Below are positions 18,940 to 29,592 of a stretch of 64,000 nt of DNA, one piece after another. Every line of letters begins with the position of its first letter. Within the stretch, counting starts at the first letter, position 1. Made by a program: the position numbers and the translations under genes. The notes under the pieces were generated by a model. It had not been told where the DNA came from. It ran no database searches and worked only from the letters and a program-made list of their open reading frames with translations. Source of the stretch: Sphingomonas sp. (GTDB lineage: Bacteria; Pseudomonadota; Alphaproteobacteria; Sphingomonadales; Sphingomonadaceae); NCBI RefSeq assembly GCF_019635515.1, contig NZ_JAHBZI010000001.1, positions 1,736,001 to 1,800,000 of the forward strand, read 5' to 3'.

Positions 18940-19641
18940 TCAGAGCAGAAACACGTCGCCCGCGTGAATGGCACGATGCGACCCATCGGCCAAGCGCAGG
19001 CTGAGCGCGCCGTCGCTGGTCAGACCGTCGAACAGGCCGTCTACGCTGGTGCCGTCGGCAAGGCGGGCGGTGAGCGCGGTGCCGATGGGGTGCGCCCGTG
19101 CGAGCCAGCGTTCGCGGATGGGCGCGATGCCGTCCCGCCAGCGCGACAGCCAGCGGGCAAAGATTTCGGCGAGCGTTTCGGCGAAGACCTCTGGATCTGG
19201 CGCCGGCGCGTGCGCGGCGATGCCGGTGGCGGGGCGATCGGTGTCGGTGGGATGGTGCGCGAGGTTTACGCCGAAGCCGAGGATCACCGCATCATCGACG
19301 CGCTCGAGCAGGATGCCGCTGAGCTTGGCGCCATTCACCAACAGGTCGTTCGGCCATTTCAGCATTGGCTGCACGCCGAACAGCGCCACCGTTTCCTCCA
19401 GCGCTACCGCCGCGACCAGCGCCAGCGTGGCGGGCGACGGCTCGCCATGGCGGACGCGTACCAGCGTGGAGATATAGAGGTTACCCTCTGGCGAGGCCCA
19501 CGCCCTGCCCTGCCGGCCCTTGCCCTGGGTCTGCCGCTCGGCGCGCAGCCACAGACCTTCGCTGGCGCCGGAGCGGGCGAGCGCGGCCATATCGGCATTG
19601 GTCGAGCCCGTCTCCGCGACGGTACGAATCGTCGCGGTCAG
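18940..19641 (-). CDS. birA: Biotin--[acetyl-CoA-carboxylase] ligase
   Basis: Attaches biotin to the acetyl-CoA carboxylase carrier protein. Motifs are [46 protein letters not shown] and [11 protein letters not shown]. There is no N-terminal HTH, so it is an enzyme and not a repressor. The first ATG (19590) falls after the conserved [12 protein letters not shown] segment, so translation must begin upstream. The only plausible codon near the family N-terminus is CTG at 19641, overlapping the nuoN stop (CTGA), giving 233 residues. The exact start is uncertain; the function is clear. Confidence 0.88.
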   Translation of the reverse strand: MTATIRTVAETGSTNADMAALARSGASEGLWLRAERQTQGKGRQGRAWASPEGNLYISTLVRVRHGEPSPATLALVAAVALEETVALFGVQPMLKWPNDLLVNGAKLSGILLERVDDAVILGFGVNLAHHPTDTDRPATGIAAHAPAPDPEVFAETLAEIFARWLSRWRDGIAPIRERWLARAHPIGTALTARLADGTSVDGLFDGLTSDGALSLRLADGSHRAIHAGDVFLL

Positions 19642-21083
19642 AACAAAGCCTTGGCGGCCGATGCCGTGAATACCTCAAGATAGCCGAGCAGCGGCCAGCC
19701 GAGCGGCGAGACCACCGCGGCGGCCAGCACCAGTAATACGCCTTCGACCGGATCGGTCTTGCCCGCAAAGGCGTCAGCCGGCTCGTCGAAATACATCACC
19801 TTGACGATCTTGAGATAATAGAAGGCGCCGATCGTCGAAGCCGCGGCTGCCACCGCCGCGAACACGTACAGGCCCGCATGCACCGCAGCCAGGAACACCT
19901 GCAGCTTCGAGAAGAAGCCGAGCAGCGGCGGAACGCCGGCTAGGCTGAACATGAAGATCGCCATCGCCAGGGCAAGGCGCGGGCGCGTACGTGACATGCC
20001 GGCCAGGCTGGAGATCGTCTCGATCGGCTGACCATCGGGGCCGCGCATCTGCAGCACGACCAAGAAGCTGCCGAGCGTCATGACGACGTAGATCGCCATG
20101 TAGTACAGCACGCTCATCACGCCCGCCTCGTTACCGGCGGCGAGACCGACCAGCGCGAAACCGACATTGGCGATCGACGAGTATGCAAGCAGGCGCTTTA
20201 TGTTGGTCTGCGTGATTGCAGCGACCGAACCGAAAATGATCGAGGCCAGCGCCGCGAAGATCACGATCTGGCGCCAATCGGCAATCGCCGGGCCCATAGC
20301 TTCGATCGCGACGCGGGTGGCCAGCGCCATCGCCGCGACCTTGGGAGCCGAGGCGAAGAACGCAGTGACCGGGGTCGGTGCGCCTTCGTAAACGTCCGGG
20401 GTCCACATGTGGAACGGCACGGCGCTGATCTTGAAAGCAAGACCAGCGAAGACAAAGACGAGGCCGAAGAGCAGCCCGGTCGAACGGCCTTGCGCATAGG
20501 CATCGGCGATCCCGGCGAACAGCGTTGTTCCCGAGAAGCCATAAACCAAGCTGATGCCGTAGAGCAGGATGCCCGAGGCGAGCGCACCGAGGACGAAATA
20601 CTTCAGGCCCGCCTCGGCCGAGCGCGTGTCGCGGCGCATGAAGCTGGCGAGCACGTACGAGGCGAGGCTCATCAGTTCGAGGCCGACATAGAGGCTCATC
20701 AGGTCGCCCGCCGAGACCATCATGCCCATGCCAGCCGCCGAAAGCAGGATCAGCACAGGATATTCGGGACGGAGATCGTCGCCGGATGTGGTCTGGAAGA
20801 AGCGTGGTGCGATCAGGATCGAGACCGCGGCAGCAGCGAAGATCAGCGCCTTGGCGAAGGCCGCGAACATATCGGGGCGGTAAAGGCCACCGAACGCCTC
20901 ACCGCCTGCCGATGCGGGGCCTGCCAGCGCGACGCCGGCACCGATCAACACCGCAATGCTCGCCCAGCTCACCAGCTTCGTCGAGTTCTGCCCGCCCCAG
21001 GCGGCGACCAGCATCAGCGCGATCGCGCCGAGGCTGAGCACCAGCTCGGGAAGCACCATCATCAATTGCGTTGCGTAGCTCAT
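19638..21083 (-). CDS. nuoN: NADH-quinone oxidoreductase subunit N
   Basis: A 481-residue antiporter-like subunit of the proton-pumping arm of complex I. It has about 14 transmembrane helices, with the conserved YVGLELMSLASYVLASFMRR glutamate helix and AEAGLKYFVLGALASGILLY. ATG overlaps the nuoM stop (TGATG); the stop overlaps birA. It is the last structural gene of the operon. Confidence 0.96.
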   Translation of the reverse strand: MSYATQLMMVLPELVLSLGAIALMLVAAWGGQNSTKLVSWASIAVLIGAGVALAGPASAGGEAFGGLYRPDMFAAFAKALIFAAAAVSILIAPRFFQTTSGDDLRPEYPVLILLSAAGMGMMVSAGDLMSLYVGLELMSLASYVLASFMRRDTRSAEAGLKYFVLGALASGILLYGISLVYGFSGTTLFAGIADAYAQGRSTGLLFGLVFVFAGLAFKISAVPFHMWTPDVYEGAPTPVTAFFASAPKVAAMALATRVAIEAMGPAIADWRQIVIFAALASIIFGSVAAITQTNIKRLLAYSSIANVGFALVGLAAGNEAGVMSVLYYMAIYVVMTLGSFLVVLQMRGPDGQPIETISSLAGMSRTRPRLALAMAIFMFSLAGVPPLLGFFSKLQVFLAAVHAGLYVFAAVAAAASTIGAFYYLKIVKVMYFDEPADAFAGKTDPVEGVLLVLAAAVVSPLGWPLLGYLEVFTASAAKALF

Positions 21084-22669
21084 CAGTGCGCCCCCCCGTG
21101 CGCAGGGGCAGGCGTGGCGTGTTCTCCGGCGGGGGCAGCGTGGTGCTCGCCAGCGGGTGCCGGCTTGCCGGCGGTGGGACGCGAGTCACCCAAGGGGGCA
21201 GCGCGGCTCATCCGCTCGACGAGGCGTTCGACATCGGGACGCATCGGCTTGAGGAAGCTCTCCGGATAGACGCCCATCCACAGCACCGCCGCGGCGATCG
21301 GCGCCAGCAGGCCGATCTCGCGCAGGCTGAGATCGGGCATGGCGCGGACATCGTCCTTGGTCAGGTCGCCGAACACGACGCGGCGATAGAGGTACAGCAT
21401 GTACGCGGCGCCCAGGATGATGCCGGTGGTGCCGATCAGCGCGGTCCAGGTCGAAACCTTGTAGACGCCCATCAGACCCAGGAATTCGCCGACGAAGTTG
21501 CTGGTGCCGGGCAGGCCGACCGAGGCCATGGTGAACAGCATGAACAGCAGCGCATAGCGCGGCATGTTGATCGCCAGGCCGCCATAGCGGTCGATCTCGC
21601 GGGTGTGCAGGCGATCATAGATCACGCCGACGCACAGGAAGAGTGCGCCCGAGACGAGGCCATGGCCGAGCATGACCATCATCGCGCCCTCGATGCCCTG
21701 ATTGTTGAAGGCGAACAGCCCCATCGTCACGATCGCCATGTGCGCGACCGAGGAATAGGCGATCAGCTTCTTCATGTCCGACTGCACCAAAGCGACCAGC
21801 GAGGTATAGACCACCGCGACGCACGACAGCACGAACACCAGGTTCATGAATTGGGCCGAGGCTTCGGGGAACATCGGCAGGCTGAAGCGAAGGAAGCCAT
21901 AGCCGCCCAGCTTGAGCAGCACGCCGGCCAGGATCACCGAACCGGCGGTGGGCGCCTGCACGTGCGCGTCGGGAAGCCAGGTGTGGACCGGCCACATCGG
22001 CATCTTGACCGCGAACGAGGCGAAGAAGGCCAGCCATAACCAGGTCTGCCAAGCGACAGGGAAGTCATGCGCCATCAGCGCGGGGATCGAGGCCGTGCCG
22101 CTGTTGAGGATCATCGCGATCATCGCGATCAGCATCAGCAGCGAGCCGAGCAGCGTGTAGAGGAAGAATTTGTACGACGCGTAGATGCGGTTGGCGCCGC
22201 CCCAGATGCCGATGATCAGGAACATCGGGATCAGGCCGCCTTCGAAGAAGACGTAGAACAGCAGCAGATCCTGCGCCGCGAAGGTGCCGATCATCAGGAT
22301 CAGCGTGGCGAGCATCGCCGCCATATATTCGGGCACGCGCTTCTCGATCGCCACCCAGCTGGCCCCGATGCAGATCGGCATCAGGAAGACCGAGAGCATG
22401 ATCAGCATCAGCGCGAAGCCGTCGATGCCCAATGCCCAGGCGAAATCGACGCCGCCGACGCCGAACAGGCGGACATGCTCGACAAACTGCCACTGCGCGG
22501 CGCCCGCGCTCTGGTCGAAGCTCGTCCACAGCCAAATGCCGAGCGCGAGATCGATCAAGGTCGCGATCAGCGCGGTCCAACGCGCACCGTTGGCGCTCAG
22601 GAACAGGCAGGCGACGGCGGCGACCGCGGGGATCGCCAGCATGACGGAGAGGATCGGGAAACCGGTCAT
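21083..22669 (-). CDS. nuoM: NADH-quinone oxidoreductase subunit M
   Basis: A 528-residue antiporter-like complex I subunit with about 14 helices. Conserved segments are [40 protein letters not shown] and [20 protein letters not shown]. The start at 22669 overlaps the nuoL stop (ATGA). The C-terminal 30 residues form a Pro/Ala/His-rich tail ([19 protein letters not shown]) not typical of the core family. Confidence 0.96.
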   Translation of the reverse strand: MTGFPILSVMLAIPAVAAVACLFLSANGARWTALIATLIDLALGIWLWTSFDQSAGAAQWQFVEHVRLFGVGGVDFAWALGIDGFALMLIMLSVFLMPICIGASWVAIEKRVPEYMAAMLATLILMIGTFAAQDLLLFYVFFEGGLIPMFLIIGIWGGANRIYASYKFFLYTLLGSLLMLIAMIAMILNSGTASIPALMAHDFPVAWQTWLWLAFFASFAVKMPMWPVHTWLPDAHVQAPTAGSVILAGVLLKLGGYGFLRFSLPMFPEASAQFMNLVFVLSCVAVVYTSLVALVQSDMKKLIAYSSVAHMAIVTMGLFAFNNQGIEGAMMVMLGHGLVSGALFLCVGVIYDRLHTREIDRYGGLAINMPRYALLFMLFTMASVGLPGTSNFVGEFLGLMGVYKVSTWTALIGTTGIILGAAYMLYLYRRVVFGDLTKDDVRAMPDLSLREIGLLAPIAAAVLWMGVYPESFLKPMRPDVERLVERMSRAAPLGDSRPTAGKPAPAGEHHAAPAGEHATPAPAHGGAH

Positions 22670-24747
22670 CGCGCGATCACCCAGGTGAGGGCCGCGGTCA
22701 GCCCGATCAGCATGATGAACGCATAGGTGTAGAGATATCCCGATTGCAGCCTGGCCGTGCCCTTGCCGCCGAACTGGATCAGCCTGGCGATGCCATTGGG
22801 CCCGAAGCGATCGATGGTACCCTCGTCGCCCGCCTTCCACAGCAGCCGGCCGATCGCGAATGCGGGGCGGACGAACAGGAAGTTATAGAGCTCGTCGAAA
22901 TACCATTTGTTGAGCAGGAACCTGTAGAGGACGTTGAACTGCTCGGCGAACCTGGCCGGGAATTCGGGCGCCTTCACATAGGCCAGCCAGCCGATCAGCA
23001 GCCCGCTGAGCATCGCCACCGTAGCCGACAGCTTCACCCACACCGGCACCTCGTGCATCGAGTGCATCAGATGCTCGTTGAAGGCGATCGCGCCCTTCCA
23101 GAAATGCTCGCCCGATTCCGGCTCGATGAAGATGCCGTGGAAGACGAAGCCGGCGAAGACCGCGCCGAGCGTCAGCAGCACCAGCGGCACCAGCATCGGC
23201 CACGGACTTTCATGCGGATGATAGCCGCCGGTGCCGGTCTTCGGCGCGTGATCATGGGCATGCGGGGCATGCCCGGCATCCTCTTCCGAGGGATGATCGT
23301 CGTGATGCCCCCCATGATCGTGGGCGTCGTGCAGCGCGTGCTGGATATGCTCGGACTGCACCCAGCGCGGCTGGCCGTAGAAGGTCAGGAACACCAAGCG
23401 CCACGAATAGAAGCTGGTCAGCAGCGCCACGAACACGCCGACCCAGAAGGCGCTGGTCGTGCCCGAAGCATAGGCCGCTTCGATGATCGCGTCCTTCGAA
23501 TGGAAGCCGGCGAAACCGAACGCGACCGGATTGCCGAATAGCGCGGGAATGCCAACGCCGGTGATCGCCAGCGTGCCGAGCAGCATCGTCCAGAAGGTCA
23601 CCGGGATGTGTTTCCGCAGGCCGCCATAATAGCGCATGTCCTGCTCATGGTGCATCGCGTGGATCACCGAGCCGGCGCCGAGGAACAGCAGCGCCTTGAA
23701 GAACGCATGCGTGAAGAGGTGGAACATCGCCGCGCCATAGGCGCCGACGCCCGCCGCGAAGAACATGTAGCCGAGCTGCGAGCAGGTCGAATAGGCGATG
23801 ACGCGCTTGATGTCGGTCTGGGTCGTGCCGACCGTGGCGGCGAACAGGCAGGTCGCGGCGCCGACAAAGGTCACAACACCCATCGCCACCGCGCTCTGAT
23901 CGAACAGGGGCGACATGCGACAGACCATGAACACGCCGGCGGTGACCATCGTCGCGGCGTGGATCAGCGCCGACACCGGGGTCGGGCCCTCCATCGCGTC
24001 GGGCAACCAGGTGTGGAGGCCGAGCTGCGCGGACTTGCCGCAGGCGCCGACGAACAGCAGCAGACAAAGCACCGTCACCGTATCGGCGCGGAACCACAGG
24101 AAGCCGATCGTCGAGCCGTGCAGGTTCGGGGCCTGCGCCAGGATCGTCGGGATATCGACGGTGCCGAACACCAGATAGATGCCGAAAATGCCGAGCATGA
24201 AGCCGAGATCGCCAACACGGTTGACCACGAACGCCTTGATCGCGGCGGCATTGGCGCTGGGCTTGCGGAACCAGAAGCCGATCAGCAGGTAGGAAGCGAG
24301 GCCGACGCCTTCCCAGCCGAAGAACATCTGGACGAGGTTGTTGGCGGTCACCAGCATCAGCATCGCGAAGGTGAACAGCGACAAATAGGCGAAGAAGCGC
24401 GGCTGATCCGGGTCTTCTGCCATGTACGACCAGCTATAGAGATGGACGAGCGCCGACACGCTGGTCACCACCACCAGCATGACCGCGGTCAACGCATCGA
24501 CGCGCAGCGCCCAATCGACGCTGAGCGTGCCGCTGGTCATCCAGTGCAGCACCGGAACAATGGCGGGCTCGGCCGCCCCGCTCATATAGCTGAGGAAGAT
24601 CGGCCAGCTGAGGCCACAGGCGACGAACAGCGAGCCCGTCGTCACGATCTTCGGGAAAGCGGCGCCGAACGACTTGTTCGACAGGCCGCCGATAATCGCC
24701 GCCAGCAGCGGCAGGAATACGATGAAGAGAATAGAGTTCATGCCCAC
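22666..24747 (-). CDS. nuoL: NADH-quinone oxidoreductase subunit L
   Basis: A 693-residue complex I subunit with the long lateral helix. The first part has [20 protein letters not shown] and [16 protein letters not shown]; the middle has [21 protein letters not shown] histidine/aspartate-rich loop of about 45 residues (roughly 469-514, including [14 protein letters not shown]) is inserted before the last conserved helices; it probably faces a soluble compartment and may bind metal. A hairpin repeat separates it from nuoK, so its translation is not coupled to nuoK, unlike most other nuo genes. A start two codons later is also possible. Confidence 0.96.
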   Translation of the reverse strand: MGMNSILFIVFLPLLAAIIGGLSNKSFGAAFPKIVTTGSLFVACGLSWPIFLSYMSGAAEPAIVPVLHWMTSGTLSVDWALRVDALTAVMLVVVTSVSALVHLYSWSYMAEDPDQPRFFAYLSLFTFAMLMLVTANNLVQMFFGWEGVGLASYLLIGFWFRKPSANAAAIKAFVVNRVGDLGFMLGIFGIYLVFGTVDIPTILAQAPNLHGSTIGFLWFRADTVTVLCLLLFVGACGKSAQLGLHTWLPDAMEGPTPVSALIHAATMVTAGVFMVCRMSPLFDQSAVAMGVVTFVGAATCLFAATVGTTQTDIKRVIAYSTCSQLGYMFFAAGVGAYGAAMFHLFTHAFFKALLFLGAGSVIHAMHHEQDMRYYGGLRKHIPVTFWTMLLGTLAITGVGIPALFGNPVAFGFAGFHSKDAIIEAAYASGTTSAFWVGVFVALLTSFYSWRLVFLTFYGQPRWVQSEHIQHALHDAHDHGGHHDDHPSEEDAGHAPHAHDHAPKTGTGGYHPHESPWPMLVPLVLLTLGAVFAGFVFHGIFIEPESGEHFWKGAIAFNEHLMHSMHEVPVWVKLSATVAMLSGLLIGWLAYVKAPEFPARFAEQFNVLYRFLLNKWYFDELYNFLFVRPAFAIGRLLWKAGDEGTIDRFGPNGIARLIQFGGKGTARLQSGYLYTYAFIMLIGLTAALTWVIAR

Positions 24748-24756
24748 ACCCCTATC

Positions 24757-24836
24757 GTCACCCCGGCGAAAGCCGGGGCCCAGGGTAACGGGGTGCAGCG
24801 CTCTTGACTCTGGGTCCCGGCTTTCGCCGGGATGAC
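24757..24836. repeat. Long hairpin repeat, family B, inside nuo operon
   Basis: Arms 24757-24784 and 24810-24836 pair almost perfectly; the core is CCCCGGCGAAAGCCGGGG. It lies in the nuoK-nuoL gap, the only large gap inside the nuo operon. Confidence 0.88.
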
Positions 24837-24850
24837 GGAAAGAAGCACGT

Positions 24851-25156
24851 TCATCCCTTCATCCGATTGACGTCGTCGACCGAGATCGTGCCGCGGCCGC
24901 GGAAATAGATGACGAGAATGGCGAGCCCGATCGCGGCCTCACCAGCGGCGACGGTCAGCACGAACATCGCGAAGACCTGGCCGACGAGATCGCCCAGCGC
25001 CGCCGAGAAGGCGACGAGGTTGAGGTTCACCGCCAGCAGGATCAGTTCGATCGCCATCAGGATGACGATCAAATTCTTGCGGTTCATGAAGATGCCGAGC
25101 ACGCCGAGCGTGAACAGGATCGCGCTGACGACAAGATAGTGGGTGACGCCGATCAC
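24851..25156 (-). CDS. nuoK: NADH-quinone oxidoreductase subunit K
   Basis: A 101-residue, three-helix subunit ([60 protein letters not shown]) with the two membrane glutamates of the proton channel. It overlaps nuoJ by four bases. Confidence 0.96.
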   Translation of the reverse strand: MIGVTHYLVVSAILFTLGVLGIFMNRKNLIVILMAIELILLAVNLNLVAFSAALGDLVGQVFAMFVLTVAAGEAAIGLAILVIYFRGRGTISVDDVNRMKG

Positions 25157-25764
25157 AGCTCGACCCCCTGCCCGACCGGCTGGTTCACGTTGCGGGTTGC
25201 GTCCTTGGCGCGGCGGTTGATCTGGCGGTTGATGTTCTGCGGACGGACGTCGCTGCGCTGGCGATACGTCAGCACGATCGCGCCGATCATCGCCACCAGC
25301 AGCACCAGCCCCGCGCCTTCGAACACGAACAGATAGCGGGTGTAGAGCAGCTGGCCGATCGCTTCGATATTGGGCACGTCCTCATCGACCGGAGCGATGC
25401 GGCGCCCGAGCGACAGCGCGCCCGCGCTCCAGGCCCACACGGCGACTCCGATCTCCACCGCGAGCGCGACCGCCAGCGCCAGCCCAATCGCGGCATAGCG
25501 CATCACGCCCGCGCGCAGCTCGGCGAAATCGATGTTGAGCATCATCACGACGAACAGGAACAGCACCGCGACCGCGCCGACATAGACGATGACCAGCAGC
25601 ATCGCGATGAACTCGGCCCCGGCGAGCACCATCAGTCCCGCCGCGTTGAAAAAGGCGAGGATCAGCCAGAGCACCGAATGCACCGGATTGCGCGACAGGA
25701 TCGTGAACACCGCAGAGGTGATCACGACGGCTGCGAACAGGTAGAAGGCGAGGATTTGGATCAC
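25153..25764 (-). CDS. nuoJ: NADH-quinone oxidoreductase subunit J
   Basis: A 203-residue, five-helix subunit with [20 protein letters not shown] and [20 protein letters not shown], the characteristic NuoJ helix 3. The C-terminal soluble tail is rich in Arg and Asn. It follows nuoI after 33 bases. Confidence 0.95.
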   Translation of the reverse strand: MIQILAFYLFAAVVITSAVFTILSRNPVHSVLWLILAFFNAAGLMVLAGAEFIAMLLVIVYVGAVAVLFLFVVMMLNIDFAELRAGVMRYAAIGLALAVALAVEIGVAVWAWSAGALSLGRRIAPVDEDVPNIEAIGQLLYTRYLFVFEGAGLVLLVAMIGAIVLTYRQRSDVRPQNINRQINRRAKDATRNVNQPVGQGVEL

Positions 25765-25797
25765 GGAATCGTGCAGCCCCTGAAAGTTGCGGTGCGC

Positions 25798-26283
25798 TTA
25801 ACGGTACGGTGCATCGGCGGCAAGGTTCGCGGCGATCGCGCGCTCCCAGCGGTCACCGTTCGCGAGCAGCTTGTCCTTGTCGTAGATCAGCTCCTCACGC
25901 GTCTCGGTCGAGAATTCGAAGTTCGGCCCTTCGACGATGGCATCGACGGGGCACGCCTCCTGGCACAGCCCGCAATAGATGCACTTGGTCATGTCGATGT
26001 CGTAGCGGGTGGTGCGGCGGCTGCCGTCGTCGCGCGGCTCGGCCTCGATGGTGATCGCCAGCGCCGGGCACACCGCCTCGCACAGCTTGCAGGCGATGCA
26101 GCGTTCTTCGCCATTGGCATAGCGGCGCAGCGCATGCTCGCCGCGGAAGCGGGGCGAGATCGGGTTCTTCTCATAGGGATAGTTGATCGTCGCCTTGGGC
26201 TTGAAGAAATAGCGCAAGGTCAGCCAATGGGCCTTGATGAACTCCCACAGCGTGAAGGATCGGACGAGTTGGGCGACGCTCAT
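25798..26283 (-). CDS. nuoI: NADH-quinone oxidoreductase subunit I (two 4Fe-4S clusters)
   Basis: A 161-residue ferredoxin-like subunit that carries clusters N6a and N6b in the peripheral arm. It has two CxxCxxCxxxCP motifs: [12 protein letters not shown] and [15 protein letters not shown] 26283 overlaps the nuoH stop (ATGA); longer in-frame versions run antiparallel to nothing useful and are not supported. Confidence 0.96.
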   Translation of the reverse strand: MSVAQLVRSFTLWEFIKAHWLTLRYFFKPKATINYPYEKNPISPRFRGEHALRRYANGEERCIACKLCEAVCPALAITIEAEPRDDGSRRTTRYDIDMTKCIYCGLCQEACPVDAIVEGPNFEFSTETREELIYDKDKLLANGDRWERAIAANLAADAPYR

Positions 26284-27332
26284 ACGGGAAGTCCTACGCG
26301 CTGGATCATCAGCCAGCCGGAAACGAGAAATACGAAGATCAGCGACAACGGCAGGAAGATCTTCCAGCCCAGCCGCATCAGCTGGTCGTAGCGGTAGCGC
26401 GGCACGGTCGCCTTCACCCAGCTGAACAGGAAGAAGAAGAACAGGATCTTGGCGAACAGCCAGATAATGCCGGGCACCATGTAGAAGATCGGCAGGTCGA
26501 GCGGCGGCAGGTAACCGCCCCAGAACAAGGTCGCGTTGAGCGTGCACATCAACAGCACGTTGGCGTACTCGCCGAGCCAGTAGAGCGCGAAGCTCATCGA
26601 CGAATATTCGGTCTGGTAGCCGGCGACGAGTTCGCTTTCGGCCTCGGTCAGGTCGAACGGTGCGCGCTGGGTTTCGGCGAGCGAGGAGATGAAGAACACC
26701 ACCGCCATCGGGAACAGCAGCGGATTGAAGCCGAAGCCGTTGATCAGCCCGAGCACATGGCCCTTCTGCCCCTCAACGATGCCGCCAAGGTTGAACGTCC
26801 CCGCCCACAGCACCACGGCGATCAGGACGAAGCCTATCGAGACTTCATACGACACCATCTGCGCCGCGGCGCGGATCGCCGAGTAGAAAGGGTATTTCGA
26901 GTTGGACGACCAGCCCGCCAGGATGATGCCGTAGACGCCCAGCGACGATGCCGCGAGCACGTAGAGCAGCCCGACATTGATGTTCGACAGCATCACGCCC
27001 GCCTGGAACGGCACCACCGCCCACACGATCAGCGCCACCGTGAAGGTGATGATCGGCGCGAGCAGGAACAGCACCTTGTTGGCGCTCGACGGAATAATGG
27101 TTTCCTGGAGGAAGACCTTGAGGCCGTCCGCGAACGATTGCAGCAGCCCGAGCGGGCCGACGACGTTCGGACCACGACGCAGCGCCATCGCCGCCCAGAT
27201 CTTGCGATCGGCATAGATGATCATCGCGACGGACAGCATCAGCGGCAGCGCGATCAGCAGGATGCCGGCGATGGTGGCGACGAACCACGCCCATTCGAAG
27301 GGCAGGCCGAGCCATTGGAAGAAGGCGGTCAT
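26280..27332 (-). CDS. nuoH: NADH-quinone oxidoreductase subunit H
   Basis: A 350-residue membrane subunit that forms the quinone-binding junction with NuoB/NuoD. Typical segments are [40 protein letters not shown] and [23 protein letters not shown] 27332 overlaps the stop of an 88-codon gene (ATGA), which replaces the usual direct junction with nuoG. Confidence 0.96.
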   Translation of the reverse strand: MTAFFQWLGLPFEWAWFVATIAGILLIALPLMLSVAMIIYADRKIWAAMALRRGPNVVGPLGLLQSFADGLKVFLQETIIPSSANKVLFLLAPIITFTVALIVWAVVPFQAGVMLSNINVGLLYVLAASSLGVYGIILAGWSSNSKYPFYSAIRAAAQMVSYEVSIGFVLIAVVLWAGTFNLGGIVEGQKGHVLGLINGFGFNPLLFPMAVVFFISSLAETQRAPFDLTEAESELVAGYQTEYSSMSFALYWLGEYANVLLMCTLNATLFWGGYLPPLDLPIFYMVPGIIWLFAKILFFFFLFSWVKATVPRYRYDQLMRLGWKIFLPLSLIFVFLVSGWLMIQRVGLPV

Positions 27333-27595
27333 TCCGAAATTTCCTTCGCCGGCTGCCAGCGATCCAAGCGCCAAAGGAGCGCCGCACCGAACAGCGGCCA
27401 CACCGCAGTCCCGATAGCGCCGACGAAAGTCGTGGCCAGTTCCCACAGGCTGAGCTGATTGGCGCTCATCATCCCACCACGCTCGTCGAACTGCATGGCG
27501 AGGCGTGCGACCAGGCTGCCCACAACCACGATGACCGCAATCCAGAACAGCAGCTTTGAGGCGCTGCGCATGGTCTTCAGATAGAGGTCATTCAT
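27329..27595 (-). CDS. Small two-helix membrane protein inserted between nuoG and nuoH
   Basis: An 88-residue protein with helices at [20 protein letters not shown] and [20 protein letters not shown]. It overlaps nuoG and nuoH by four bases on each side, so it is translated within the operon. It is not a known Nuo subunit. It could be an accessory or assembly factor of complex I or an unrelated passenger. Confidence 0.75.
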   Translation of the reverse strand: MNDLYLKTMRSASKLLFWIAVIVVVGSLVARLAMQFDERGGMMSANQLSLWELATTFVGAIGTAVWPLFGAALLWRLDRWQPAKEISE

Positions 27596-29592
27596 TCCGC
27601 GGCCTCCGCGAATTCCTCGCCGTGGATCAGCTCGGCCGAGCAGCGCTGCATCGTTGGGCTGGCGCGGCAGATGGCGTTGGTGAGGTAGAAATCCTTGATC
27701 GGATAACCGACCGGGCCCTTGGCCTTGGCGGCAAGCTTGGGCGGCGCCCAGTTGTAACGGACCAGACCCTCCTGCCCCAGTTCGGGCACTTCGGCGGCCA
27801 TCGCGGTGCGGAGCTGCTCGAAGCTGTCGAACGGCAACGTCGCGCCCAGCGCATCCGAGAGAGCGCGCAGGATCGTCCAGTCCTCACGCGCGTCGCCCGG
27901 TGCGAACACCGCGCGGTCGGCGCGCTGGACGCGGCCTTCGAGGTTCACATAGGTGCCCGGCTTCTCGGCATAGGTAGCGCCCGGCAGGATCACGTCGGCG
28001 TGGTGCGCGCCCTTGTCGCCATGGTGGCCGATATAGGCCTTGAAGCTACCCGCGAACGCCGAGAAATCGACTTCGTCGGCGCCGAGGAAGAAGGTAAGCT
28101 TCGGGTCGGCCGCAACGATGTCGGCGATTCCACCCTTCTGCGCCCAGCCGAGCATCAGCCCGCCCATCCGCGCCGCGGCGGTGTGGACGACGTTGAAGCC
28201 GTTCCAGCCGTCACGCATGAAGCTGCCCGCCACCGCAAGCGCCGGGCCATGCCCGTCCTTGAGCGCGCCGGGGCCGAGGATCAGCACCGGTGCCTTGGCA
28301 GCCTCGATCACTTCCGAGACTTCCGACGGCATCTTGCCGAGCAGCCCCAGATCGTCGCCGAGCCACTGGACCTTGTAGGTCAGATCGGTCTCGGGCCCTA
28401 TCGCGAAGACCTTTGCGCCCTTCTTGATCGCCTTGCGGATGCGCGTGTTGATCAGCGGCGCTTCCCAGCGGAGATTGGTGCCGACCAGCAGGATCGCATC
28501 GGCATTCTCGATCTCGCCGATCGTGGTGTTGAACGCGACCGAGCCGAGATTGGTCACGTCATAGGCCATGCCGGTCTGGCGACCTTCGAGCAGCGTCGAG
28601 CCGAGCGCATTGACCAGCTTCTTGGCGGCGAACATCGTTTCGCAATCGAGCAGGTCGCCGGCGATCGCCGCGACGTTGCTGCCGGCCTTCCTGGCGGCCT
28701 TGGCGATGGCGTTGAACGCCTCGTCCCAGCTCGCTTCGATCAGCTTGCCCTTGACCCGCACGAACGGCTTGTCGAGGCGGCGACGGACCAGCGCATCGAC
28801 ATGGTAGCGCGTCTTGTCGTGCGCCCATTCCTCGTTGACGTCTTCGTTGATCCGCGGAAGCACGCGCATCACCTGGCGGCCGCGGCTGTCGAGGCGGATG
28901 TTGGTGCCGACCGCGTCCATCACGTCGATCGATAGCGTCCGCTTCAATTCCCACGGGCGATATTCGAACGCCACCGGCTTGTGAGTCAGCGCGCCGACCG
29001 GACACAGGTCCACCGCATTGCCGGAAAGCTCGCTTTTGAAAGCCTTTTCCAGGTACGTCGTGATCTGCATGTTCTCGCCGCGATAGATCGCGCCGATATC
29101 CTCGACGCCCGCGACTTCCTCGCCGAAGCGCACGCAGCGGGTGCACTGGATGCAGCGGGTCATGATCGTCTTGATGATCGGACCCATATATTTCTCGGTC
29201 ACCGCCCGCTTGTTCTCGGTGTAGCGGCTATGGCCCTTGCCATAGGCGACCGACTGGTCCTGCAAGTCGCATTCGCCGCCCTGATCGCAGATCGGGCAAT
29301 CGAGCGGGTGGTTGATCAGCAGGAACTCCATCACGCCTTCGCGCGCGGCCTTGACCATCGCCGAGTCGGTGCGGATTTCCTGATTGTCGGCGGCGGGCAG
29401 CGCGCAGCTCGCCTGCGGCTTGGGCGGCCCGGGCTTCACTTCGACCAGGCACATCCGGCAATTGCCGGCGATGCTGAGCCGTTCATGATAGCAGAAGCGC
29501 GGAATCTCCTTGCCCGCGGCCTCGCATGCCTGAAGCACGGTGGCGCCGGCGGGCACCTCGACTTCGATTCCATCTACGGTCAGCTTTGGCAT
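27592..29592 (-). CDS. nuoG: NADH-quinone oxidoreductase subunit G
   Basis: This 666-residue Fe-S subunit starts [20 protein letters not shown]. The 2Fe-2S motif is FCYHERLSIAGNCRMCLVEV; the His-Cys 4Fe-4S region has HPLDCPICDQGGECDLQDQS, and CIQCTRCVRFGEEVAG follows. The C-terminal molybdopterin-oxidoreductase-like domain is degenerate, as usual. The start at 29592 shares one base with the stop of the preceding secreted-protein gene (TGATG). Longer in-frame versions would read across that gene and are rejected. Confidence 0.96.
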   Translation of the reverse strand: MPKLTVDGIEVEVPAGATVLQACEAAGKEIPRFCYHERLSIAGNCRMCLVEVKPGPPKPQASCALPAADNQEIRTDSAMVKAAREGVMEFLLINHPLDCPICDQGGECDLQDQSVAYGKGHSRYTENKRAVTEKYMGPIIKTIMTRCIQCTRCVRFGEEVAGVEDIGAIYRGENMQITTYLEKAFKSELSGNAVDLCPVGALTHKPVAFEYRPWELKRTLSIDVMDAVGTNIRLDSRGRQVMRVLPRINEDVNEEWAHDKTRYHVDALVRRRLDKPFVRVKGKLIEASWDEAFNAIAKAARKAGSNVAAIAGDLLDCETMFAAKKLVNALGSTLLEGRQTGMAYDVTNLGSVAFNTTIGEIENADAILLVGTNLRWEAPLINTRIRKAIKKGAKVFAIGPETDLTYKVQWLGDDLGLLGKMPSEVSEVIEAAKAPVLILGPGALKDGHGPALAVAGSFMRDGWNGFNVVHTAAARMGGLMLGWAQKGGIADIVAADPKLTFFLGADEVDFSAFAGSFKAYIGHHGDKGAHHADVILPGATYAEKPGTYVNLEGRVQRADRAVFAPGDAREDWTILRALSDALGATLPFDSFEQLRTAMAAEVPELGQEGLVRYNWAPPKLAAKAKGPVGYPIKDFYLTNAICRASPTMQRCSAELIHGEEFAEAAE

